In this document: one piece after another, positions 34,036 to 40,922 of the stretch
Layout of the letters: the number at the start of each line of letters is the position of its first letter
Position numbering within the stretch: the stretch's first letter is position 1
Source: Amycolatopsis dendrobii
GTDB lineage: Bacteria; Actinomycetota; Actinomycetes; Mycobacteriales; Pseudonocardiaceae
Assembly: GCF_014145675.1 (NCBI RefSeq)
Contig: NZ_JACGZW010000008.1
Location: 310,001-374,000, forward strand
Direction of reading: 5' to 3'
DNA length: 64,000 nt
Position numbers and translations under genes: made by a program
Notes under the pieces: generated by a model
Seen by the model: only the letters and a program-made list of their open reading frames with translations
Told to the model about the DNA's origin: nothing
The model's database searches: none

Positions 34036-34391
34036 GACTCGCCCTCCGGAATCTTCTTCGACCAGTCGCCGAGCTCGAGTTCGACGATCTTTTCGTTCTG
34101 GGCGTAGGTCGTGGCCGCCTTGACCAGCACGTCGCCGATGTGGCTCATGGTCGCGCCCGCCGTGGAGAGTTTCTGCTCCATGAACTGCTGGAGCTGGTCG
34201 TAGGCGGATTTGTCGATCGCCGCGACCTCGGCCGTCAGCAAGTAGTTCACGCCGTCGCCGATCCAGAAGGCCGAGGTGTCGAGCGTCATGCCGGAAACCG
34301 CCGTGTGCACACCGGCGATCTTTTCCGCGTGCGGATCCCACTTCTTCGCTTCGGTGCGCAAGGCACTGGTGATGACCTTGTAGCCGGCCAT
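34032..34391 (-). CDS. WXG100-like ESX protein
   Basis: A 119-residue helical protein of WXG100/ESAT-6-like character: MAGYKVITSALRTEAKKWDPHAEKI, then an SAFWIGDG turn at about 41-48 (W-x-G), then helices with heptads (YDQLQQFMEQKLSTAGATM). First gene of a four-gene minus-strand operon (34391 to 32030). No EccC ATPase or other secretion machinery is in the window. RBS GGGAGGAA precedes the ATG. Confidence 0.75.
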   Translation of the reverse strand: MAGYKVITSALRTEAKKWDPHAEKIAGVHTAVSGMTLDTSAFWIGDGVNYLLTAEVAAIDKSAYDQLQQFMEQKLSTAGATMSHIGDVLVKAATTYAQNEKIVELELGDWSKKIPEGES

Positions 34392-34551
34392 GGCGAGTTC
34401 CTCCCTCGTTCGCTGGCGGCTTGCCCGGCCCGTGACGGGCGCCACAGCCCGCATAGTACGTAGTCAAATGGGATGTCGCGCGCAAAACCGCCTTTTGCCC
34501 GCCGAGCTGGAGGTCGCCCACCGTGCGCGGGCCCCGGCAGCGCCTCGCGGC

Positions 34552-34557
34552 TAGCAT
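34552..34557 (+). promoter_or_regulatory. -10 box TAGCAT for leaderless aldo-keto reductase mRNA
   Basis: TAGCAT, then 6 bases, then GTG at 34564, with no ribosome-binding site, indicating a leaderless transcript. Confidence 0.5.
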
Positions 34558-34563
34558 CGCGGC

Positions 34564-35592
34564 GTGACTTACGCTGCCGCTGACGCCCGTTACGACTCGA
34601 TGCCCTACCGCCGCTGCGGGCGCAGCGGCCTGAAGCTGCCCGCGATCTCGCTCGGGCTGTGGCACAACTTCGGGAACGACCGCCCGCTCACCGTCCAGCG
34701 CGACATCGTCCGGCGCGCCTTCGACCTCGGCATCACGCATTTCGACCTGGCCAACAACTACGGCCCGCCGTACGGCAGCGCCGAGGAGAACTTCGGCCGG
34801 CTGCTGGCGAGCGACCTGAAGCCCTACCGCGACGAGCTGGTCATCTCCACGAAGGCGGGCTACGACATGTGGCCCGGGCCGTACGGCGAATGGGGTTCGC
34901 GGAAGTACCTGCTGGCCAGCCTCGACCAGTCGCTCGGGCGGATGGGACTGGACTACGTCGACATCTTCTACTCGCACCGGTTCGACCCGGAGACGCCGCT
35001 GGAGGAGACCGTCGGCGCGCTCGACCGCGCGGTCCGGTCCGGCAAGGCGCTGTACGTCGGGATCTCGTCCTACAACTCCGCGCGGACCGCGGAAGCCGCG
35101 CAGCTGCTGCGGGAACTGGGCACGCCGCTGCTGATCCACCAGCCGTCGTACTCGATGTTCAACCGCTGGACCGAGACGGACGATCTGCTCGGGACGCTGG
35201 AGCAGGCCGGGGCCGGGTGCATCGCGTTTTCCCCGCTGGCGCAGGGATTGCTGACGGACAAGTACCTGTCCGGGGTGCCCGCGGATTCTCGCGCGGCGCA
35301 AGGGAAATCGCTGAACCCGGACACGATCACCGAGGAGAAGCTCGGCAAGATCCGGGCGCTGGGCGAGATCGCGGCGCGGCGGGGGCAGACCCTGGCGCAG
35401 CTCGCGCTGGCGTGGGCGCTGCGGGATCCGCGGATGACGTCGCTGGTGATCGGCGCCAGCAGTGTGCAGCAGTTGGAGGACAACGTCGCCGCGCTGGACA
35501 ACCTTTCGTTCACCGCGGAGGAACTGGCCGAGATCGACCAGCACGCCACCGAAGAAGACATCAACATCTGGAAGCGGTCTTCTGACGGATGA
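34564..35592 (+). CDS. Aldo/keto reductase (YghZ/GAP-reductase type)
   Basis: A 342-residue NADPH-dependent aldo-keto reductase. The catalytic tetrad is visible: Asp and Tyr in FDLANNYGPPYGSAE, Lys in VISTKAGY and His in IFYSHRFD; QPSYSMFNRW and the C-terminal SLVIGASSVQQLEDN bind cofactor. The overall pattern matches L-glyceraldehyde-3-phosphate reductase (YghZ) and potassium-channel beta-subunit-like members. Monocistronic, with its own promoter. Confidence 0.93.
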   Translation: MTYAAADARYDSMPYRRCGRSGLKLPAISLGLWHNFGNDRPLTVQRDIVRRAFDLGITHFDLANNYGPPYGSAEENFGRLLASDLKPYRDELVISTKAGYDMWPGPYGEWGSRKYLLASLDQSLGRMGLDYVDIFYSHRFDPETPLEETVGALDRAVRSGKALYVGISSYNSARTAEAAQLLRELGTPLLIHQPSYSMFNRWTETDDLLGTLEQAGAGCIAFSPLAQGLLTDKYLSGVPADSRAAQGKSLNPDTITEEKLGKIRALGEIAARRGQTLAQLALAWALRDPRMTSLVIGASSVQQLEDNVAALDNLSFTAEELAEIDQHATEEDINIWKRSSDG

Positions 35593-35615
35593 CCGGCACG
35601 GCCGGAGGCGAGGGG

Positions 35616-36173
35616 CTACCCGAGCCTCCGGCCGAACTCGCCGTAGACCGTCTCCCCGTCCAGAAACGCTTGGTGCGCCAGAGCAACCCGGCGAGCCTTC
35701 GAGGGCCGCAATCGCGATCGCGCGGCTTCGAGGCCAAGGAACTCGAACCGGCTCACTTCGTCCGCGGCCAGCCGGATGGCGCCGATCTGCTCGCGGCTCA
35801 GGACGCCGCCGTCGAAGATGAACTGCAGGCTGTCCCGCCAGACGCCGTGCGTGGGCAGCCAATCGACGACGAGAAGGCGACCGACCGGCGCGTCGATGCC
35901 GAGTTCTTCGCGGACCTCGCGACGGCACGCCGCCAGCGGTGATTCGTCGTCCTCGACCAAGCCGCCCGGAATCTCCAGGAACGGCTTGTAGGTCGGGCAG
36001 ACGAACAGGATCCGGCCGTGCTCGTCGCGCACAAGAGCTCCCGCGGCCGCGTTCTTCCGCGGAAACCGGGCCGCGATACCGGGGTTGAACTCGGCTTCCG
36101 GCCCGCCCTCGTCCCGAAGATCGCGCGCGAAAACGGCCTCGTCGCCGCAGTGGCCGGCTGGGTGGTCCGTCAT
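35616..36173 (-). CDS. Nudix hydrolase
   Basis: A 185-residue Nudix enzyme with an intact Nudix box: GGLVEDDESPLAACR followed by REVREELGI (G-x5-E-x7-R-E-U-x-E-E-x-G-U). It hydrolyses a nucleoside diphosphate linked to another moiety; substrate unknown. Its ATG is 2 bp after the PadR stop, so it is co-transcribed with that regulator. Confidence 0.92.
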   Translation of the reverse strand: MTDHPAGHCGDEAVFARDLRDEGGPEAEFNPGIAARFPRKNAAAGALVRDEHGRILFVCPTYKPFLEIPGGLVEDDESPLAACRREVREELGIDAPVGRLLVVDWLPTHGVWRDSLQFIFDGGVLSREQIGAIRLAADEVSRFEFLGLEAARSRLRPSKARRVALAHQAFLDGETVYGEFGRRLG

Positions 36174-36175
36174 GA

Positions 36176-36700
36176 TCAGCCGCGGGCCGCGCGGATCGTC
36201 TCCGCCGCCCAGTCCGCCCAATCGCGTTCCATCGCCGCGTACCGCTTGCCCCATTCCAGCGCGAGGCGGCCGTACAGCGACGGATCGCTGTCGTCCCAGT
36301 CCACTGACGCGTCGATCGCCGCCAGTTCGTCGACCAGCCCCTCGGCGAAAGCGCCGTGCCTGCGCAGGAATCCGCGGGCCTCCTCCGGCGTGACCTCGCC
36401 GAGGAAGTACACCCGCAGCAGCATCTCGTTCCGCCGCGCCGCCGGCGGCCGCTCCTCCAGCAGCCACTTGCGCAATTCCGACCGGCCGGCGTCGGTGATC
36501 GCGTACTCCTTGCGGCCGCGCGGACCCTCCGCGGAGACCTTGATCAGGTCCGCGTTCTCGAGCTTGCCCAGTTCCCCGTACAGCTGGCTCTGCGTGGCCG
36601 TCCAGACGCTCGACATCGCCGTTTCGAAGCGTTTCAGCAGGTCGTAGCCGCTTCCAGGGGCGGCGGCGAGCAGTCCCAGCACCGCGTGTCGCAAGGTCAT
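36176..36700 (-). CDS. PadR-family transcriptional regulator
   Basis: A 174-residue PadR regulator: winged helix with SGYDLLKRFE, WTATQSQLYGELGKLENADLI and the wing RGRKEYAITDAG (to about 75), then the Vir-like C-terminal helical dimer domain. Divergent to a membrane protein and a carotenoid oxygenase; a repeated ACATGTCA-type site lies between, so it probably represses them. Confidence 0.9.
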   Translation of the reverse strand: MTLRHAVLGLLAAAPGSGYDLLKRFETAMSSVWTATQSQLYGELGKLENADLIKVSAEGPRGRKEYAITDAGRSELRKWLLEERPPAARRNEMLLRVYFLGEVTPEEARGFLRRHGAFAEGLVDELAAIDASVDWDDSDPSLYGRLALEWGKRYAAMERDWADWAAETIRAARG

Positions 36701-36722
36701 GCGCCCACCCTACCTTCCACTA

Positions 36723-36762
36723 TTGACATGTGCACTCCGGACGTTCTAGCTTTGACATGTCA
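36723..36762. promoter_or_regulatory. Candidate PadR operators, two TTGACATGT sites
   Basis: TTGACATGT occurs at 36723-36731 and 36752-36760, 29 bp apart in direct orientation; the second is part of the perfect palindrome TGACATGTCA (36753-36762). They lie in the 89-bp gap between PadR and the divergent membrane-protein gene, and the TTGACA parts could also serve as -35 boxes. Confidence 0.6.
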
Positions 36763-36789
36763 CTACAGGAATGTGAGCGAGGGGCACCG

Positions 36790-37350
36790 ATGAACTACCT
36801 GAAGAGTTTCCTTCCGTGGATCGCCTTCGCGGTCGTGTCCACGCAGGCCGACTGGCGGTGGTCCGGGCTGACCGGGCTGGTGCTCGCGGGCGGGCTGCTC
36901 CTGCTCGAACGCCGGCGCGGCAAGGGCTGGGACACGCTGTTCATCGAGGTCTCCGCGGTCGTTTTCTTCGCGGCGCTTTCGCTCTGGTCGTTCAGCGATC
37001 CCGCCTCGCCGCTGCGGGATTACGTCGGCGCGCTCACCGATCTTTGGCTGGCGGCGACCGCCTGGGGGTCGCTCGCCGCGAAACGGCCGTTCACGCTCGG
37101 GATCGCGAAGACCATGGTTCCGCCGGAAATCGCCGCTACCGCGGTATTCCGCCGGGTCAACGTCGTCATCACCGCGGTGTGGGCGGCCAGTTTCACGGTC
37201 GCCGGAATCGCCGAGGCCGTCCTGCTGCATTACGCGCCGCACAACACCATCGGCTTGATCGTCATCAAGGTGCTCGGCTTCGCGATTCCGATCTCGTTCA
37301 CCGTCCGCTATCCGCGCATCGTCCGGGCCCGCGCCCAGAAAGCCGCGTGA
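36790..37350 (+). CDS. Multi-spanning membrane protein
   Basis: A 186-residue integral membrane protein with about five to six hydrophobic helices (for example LTGLVLAGGLLLL, FIEVSAVVFFAALSLW, VNVVITAVWAASFTVAGIAEAVLL). No domain I can name; it resembles intracellular septation or DUF-type membrane proteins. ATG at 36790 follows GAGGGG. Four bases before the carotenoid oxygenase gene, so a two-gene PadR-controlled operon. It may handle or export the apocarotenoid product or substrate, but this is a guess from context. Confidence 0.75.
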   Translation: MNYLKSFLPWIAFAVVSTQADWRWSGLTGLVLAGGLLLLERRRGKGWDTLFIEVSAVVFFAALSLWSFSDPASPLRDYVGALTDLWLAATAWGSLAAKRPFTLGIAKTMVPPEIAATAVFRRVNVVITAVWAASFTVAGIAEAVLLHYAPHNTIGLIVIKVLGFAIPISFTVRYPRIVRARAQKAA

Positions 37351-37354
37351 ATCC

Positions 37355-38659
37355 ATGGCCACCACAGATTTCCACCTCAAGGACCATTACGCCCCGGTCC
37401 ACGACGAACTCACCGCCTACGACCTCCCGGTCACCGGTGCGCTCCCGCCGGAACTCAGCGGCTGGTATCTGCGCAACGGGCCGAATCCGCGCCAGGACAG
37501 CGCGCATTGGTTCACCGGCGACGGCATGGTGCACGGCGTACGGCTCGAAAACGGCCGTGCCGCCTGGTATCGCAATCGCTGGGTGCGCACCGAGAGCTTC
37601 GACATCCCGGATCCGGCGCTTTACAACGCGGACGGAACGCGGAATCTCCGGTGGAGCGTCGCCAATACCCACGTCGTCAATCACGCGGGACGCACGCTCG
37701 CGCTCGTGGAATCCTCGCTGCCGTACGAAATCACCACGGATCTCGACACCGTCGGCGTCTACGATTTCGACGGCAAGCTCGCCGATGCGATGACCGCGCA
37801 TCCCAAGATCTGCCCGGAAACCGGCGAACTGCATTTCTTCGGCTACGGCAGCATCACCGCCCCGCACGTGAGCTACTACCGCGCCGACGCCGCCGGGGAA
37901 CTCGTGCTGCGGCAGCCGATCGACGTTCCCGGGCTGACGATGATGCACGATTTCGCGCTCACCCGGCGGCACGTGGTCTTCTTCGACCTTCCGGTGGTGT
38001 TCGACCACGGAACCGACGGCGGCATCCCGTACCGCTGGAGCGATACGTACGGCGCGCGCCTCGGCCTGCTCAGCCGCGACCGGCCGGGGGACGGCGTGCG
38101 CTGGTTCGGGATCGACCCGTGCTACGTCTTCCACACCCTCAACGCGCACGACACCGCCGACGGCCGGATCGTGGTGCACGTCGTCCGGTACGAGCATCTG
38201 TCCAAGCCGGGCGTCCCTGATCCGAAGGGCGCGCTGTGGCGGTGGACGATCGACCCGCGCGCGGGCACTGTCGCCGAGGATCTCCTCGATGACCGCGACG
38301 GCGAGTTCCCCCGCATCGACGACCGGCTCGCCGGGCTCGACGCCCGCTTCGGGCACGTCACCGGACGGCACGGTCCGCAGGGTCCGCTCGTGCTGCGCCG
38401 CTACGACCTGCACACGAACGCCTCGCGCGAGCATCTGTTCCCGCAAGGGCACATCCCCGGCGAAGCGGTATTCGTTCCGGCGGACGATCGTCCGGACGGC
38501 GCGGGCTGGCTGCTCGCCTACGTCTACGACGGACCGAACGACCGCAGCGATCTGGTGGTGCTCGACGCGCAGGACCTCGAAGCCGATCCGGTCGCGACGG
38601 TCCGCCTGCCCGGCCGCGTGCCCGCCGGCTTCCACGGCAACTGGCTGCCCGACGCCTGA
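37355..38659 (+). CDS. Carotenoid cleavage oxygenase
   Basis: A 434-residue beta-propeller carotenoid oxygenase (RPE65/CCD family). Four Fe(II) His ligands are identifiable in HPKICPET, MMHDFALT, VFHTLNAHD and the C-terminal GFHGNW; the WYLRNGPNP start and FTGDGMVHGV segment are typical. It cleaves a C=C bond in a carotenoid, apocarotenoid or stilbene-like compound with O2. No carotenoid biosynthesis gene is in the window. Confidence 0.93.
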   Translation: MATTDFHLKDHYAPVHDELTAYDLPVTGALPPELSGWYLRNGPNPRQDSAHWFTGDGMVHGVRLENGRAAWYRNRWVRTESFDIPDPALYNADGTRNLRWSVANTHVVNHAGRTLALVESSLPYEITTDLDTVGVYDFDGKLADAMTAHPKICPETGELHFFGYGSITAPHVSYYRADAAGELVLRQPIDVPGLTMMHDFALTRRHVVFFDLPVVFDHGTDGGIPYRWSDTYGARLGLLSRDRPGDGVRWFGIDPCYVFHTLNAHDTADGRIVVHVVRYEHLSKPGVPDPKGALWRWTIDPRAGTVAEDLLDDRDGEFPRIDDRLAGLDARFGHVTGRHGPQGPLVLRRYDLHTNASREHLFPQGHIPGEAVFVPADDRPDGAGWLLAYVYDGPNDRSDLVVLDAQDLEADPVATVRLPGRVPAGFHGNWLPDA

Positions 38660-38845
38660 TCCGGTCAGCCAGCGGGAAGCAAACTCTGCGTGCCGTCCCC
38701 GGGTTCCGCCCGCCGAGCCCGTATCGTCGGGCAAGACCTCCCGCCTGCCCTCCCGAGCCGGAAGAAAAGAAACTTTCCTGCCAAAGCGGGGCGAATCCGG
38801 TTACCGTGGCAGGACGGAAGTCCGAACGGGAAGGAAACTCAGCAG
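38660..38845. promoter_or_regulatory. Control region of the ROK gene
   Basis: Contains GAAACTTTC (38769-38777), a short palindrome, and a -10-like TACCGT at 38812-38817, with AAGGAA (38831-38836) before the GTG at 38846. No gene is seen. Confidence 0.35.
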
Positions 38846-40045
38846 GTGGCAGGGTCGGGTACACCACCGGTCGGCACCCCGGCCGGGATGCGCATGATCA
38901 ACCAGCGGGCGGTGCTCGACCTGCTGCGCCGCGGCGGGCCCGCGACGCGGCCGCAGGTGGCGAAGGACACCGGGCTGTCGAAGCCGACGGTGAGCCAGGC
39001 GCTGCTGGCGCTGGAGGCCGCCGGGCTCGCCCGCGCGACCGGGCACACGTCCACCGGCACCGGCCGTTCGGCGGTGCTCTACGAGGCGGACCCGACCGCG
39101 GGGTACGTGCTGGGCCTGGACATCGGCCGCGAGCACATCCGGGTCGCGGTCGCCGACCTGGGCCGCACCACGGTCGCCCGGCGCGACGTGCGCAACACGG
39201 CCCGCTCCGGCAGCGCGCTGATCTCCGCGCTGGGCAAACTGGCGACGGACATCGTGGCCGAGGCGGGCCTGACGAACGACGACATCGTGGTCCGCGTGCT
39301 GGGCTCCCCCGGCGTCGCGGACCCGGTGAAACGCTGCTTCCGGCACGCGCCGAACCTGCCCGGCTGGGGCCGTCCCGGCCTGCTCGACGACCTGGAACAG
39401 GTCCTCGGCCCGGAACTGGTGGTGGAGAACGACGCGAACCTCACCGCGGTCGGCGAATGGGAAAGCGGCGCCGCCCGCGGAGCGTCGGTGGTCGGCTGCA
39501 TCACCATCGGCACCGGCGTCGGCATGGGACTGATGGTGGACGGCCGGGTCTTCCGCGGCGCCACCGGTGCGGCGGGCGAAATCGGCTACCTGCCTTACGG
39601 TCGCACCCGCGTGTCCGACGAACCCGGCGAACCGCCCGCGCGCGGACATCTGGAGGAGGCCACCGCCGCTCAGTCGGTGGTCCGCGGCGCCCGCGAACTC
39701 GGCCTGGGCACAGCGCGATCGGCGCGCGAAGTCTTCCGCCTCGCCCGCGAGGGTGACGAACTGGCCCAACGCGCAGTGTCCGCGGAGGCCGACCGCCTCG
39801 CCTACACCGTCGCCTCGGTAGCCGCGGTAATCGACCCAGAACTCATCGTCCTGGGCGGCGGCGTCGGAACGGCAGCAGACCTGCTGCTGGAACCCATCGA
39901 CCGAGCCCTCCGCGCCTTCACCCCGCTCACAACGACTGTGGTGCAAGGCGAACTGGGCGACGACGGCGTCCTCACCGGCGCCATCAGCGTCGGCCTGCGC
40001 GCCGCGGAACGCTTGGTCTTCGATCGCCGGGTAGGCGCCGCCTAA
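38846..40045 (+). CDS. ROK-family (XylR/NagC-type) regulator lacking zinc motif
   Basis: A 399-residue ROK protein: N-terminal winged helix (PATRPQVAKDTGLSKPTVSQALLALE, about 33-58) and a sugar-kinase-like domain (LGLDIGREHIRVAVADL; VENDANLTAVGE; CITIGTGVGMGLMVDG; GAAGEIGYLPYG). Usual ROK proteins then show GH and CxCGxxGC zinc ligands; here the region reads PPARGHLEEATAAQ, with no Cys, so zinc binding is lost. Probably a sugar-responsive repressor of the downstream HAD-GH65 genes, or of itself. GTG start at 38846; the longer frame upstream has no RBS. Confidence 0.85.
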   Translation: MAGSGTPPVGTPAGMRMINQRAVLDLLRRGGPATRPQVAKDTGLSKPTVSQALLALEAAGLARATGHTSTGTGRSAVLYEADPTAGYVLGLDIGREHIRVAVADLGRTTVARRDVRNTARSGSALISALGKLATDIVAEAGLTNDDIVVRVLGSPGVADPVKRCFRHAPNLPGWGRPGLLDDLEQVLGPELVVENDANLTAVGEWESGAARGASVVGCITIGTGVGMGLMVDGRVFRGATGAAGEIGYLPYGRTRVSDEPGEPPARGHLEEATAAQSVVRGARELGLGTARSAREVFRLAREGDELAQRAVSAEADRLAYTVASVAAVIDPELIVLGGGVGTAADLLLEPIDRALRAFTPLTTTVVQGELGDDGVLTGAISVGLRAAERLVFDRRVGAA

Positions 40046-40051
40046 CGTTCC

Positions 40052-40088
40052 GTGAGGGGACCCCGGAGGAACTCAGGGGTCCCCTCAC
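40052..40088 (+). terminator. Transcription terminator after the ROK gene
   Basis: Perfect 13-bp inverted repeat GTGAGGGGACCCC (40052-40064) / GGGGTCCCCTCAC (40076-40088) with an 11-nt loop, starting 7 nt after the TAA. No T-run follows, as is usual for actinomycete hairpin terminators. Confidence 0.7.
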
Positions 40089-40178
40089 AGCACTAAAACC
40101 GCAGCGCCGCACCGCCTCAGCCAAGCACCCCCCAACACCCCGCCCGCCCAACAGCCCGCGAACCTCACCCGAGACCGG

Positions 40179-40184
40179 TACCTT
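40179..40184 (+). promoter_or_regulatory. -10-like TACCTT six bases before the HAD start
   Basis: TACCTT, 6 bases, ATG at 40191; no Shine-Dalgarno. Fits the leaderless pattern of other genes here. Confidence 0.4.
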
Positions 40185-40190
40185 GCAGGC

Positions 40191-40922
40191 ATGATCGGAC
40201 TGCCCGACACCATCACCGCCTGCCTCTTCGACCTGGACGGCGTACTGACCGGGACGGCCGTGCTCCACCGCGAGGCGTGGAAACGGACGTTCGACGAATA
40301 CCTGCGCACCCGTGACGCCGCGAACTTCCGAGAATTCACCGACTCCGATTACGCGACCTATGTGGACGGCCGCCCCCGAGCCGACGGAGTCCGGGAATTC
40401 CTTCGCTCACGCGGAATCGACCTCCCCGAAGGCACCCCCGACGACCCCGTCGACGCGCCGACCGTCAACGGCATCGGCAACCGCAAAAACGAACTCGTCC
40501 TGAAAATCATCGACGAACGCGGCGTGAACCCCTACCCCGGTTCCGTGCGCTACCTCGAAGCAGCGAAGCAAGCCGGGCTCAGGATCGCCGTAGTCACCTC
40601 CTCCGCGAACGGCGAAAAAGTCCTCGCCGCCGCCGACCTCTCCCGCTTCGTCGAAGCCCGCGTAGACGGCCTGGTCATCCGCCGAGACCACTTGAAAGGC
40701 AAGCCCGCGCCCGATTCGTTCCTCGCCGGAGCCAAGGCACTCGGCGTGGATCCGAAGCAGGCGGTGGTGTTCGAGGACGCACAATCCGGCGTCCAGGCAG
40801 GCAAAGCGGGCGGTTTCGGCTACGTCGTCGGCGTCAACCGCGAGAACCAGGCCGAAGCACTGCGCGCGCACGGCGCCGACGTCGTGGTGGACGACCTCGC
40901 CGAGTTGCTGGAGGACAAGTGA
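40191..40922 (+). CDS. HAD-family phosphatase / beta-phosphoglucomutase-like
   Basis: A 243-residue haloacid dehalogenase-superfamily protein: motif I FDLDGVLT (nucleophile Asp), motif II VVTSS, the Lys in GKPAPD, and motif IV VVFEDAQSGV. The small alpha cap and the neighbouring GH65 gene fit beta-phosphoglucomutase, which would convert the beta-glucose-1-phosphate made by the phosphorylase into glucose-6-phosphate. It overlaps the GH65 gene by 4 bp (GTGA). Trehalose-phosphatase-like activity is the alternative, as in the fused OtsB1 of mycobacteria. Confidence 0.9.
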   Translation: MIGLPDTITACLFDLDGVLTGTAVLHREAWKRTFDEYLRTRDAANFREFTDSDYATYVDGRPRADGVREFLRSRGIDLPEGTPDDPVDAPTVNGIGNRKNELVLKIIDERGVNPYPGSVRYLEAAKQAGLRIAVVTSSANGEKVLAAADLSRFVEARVDGLVIRRDHLKGKPAPDSFLAGAKALGVDPKQAVVFEDAQSGVQAGKAGGFGYVVGVNRENQAEALRAHGADVVVDDLAELLEDK

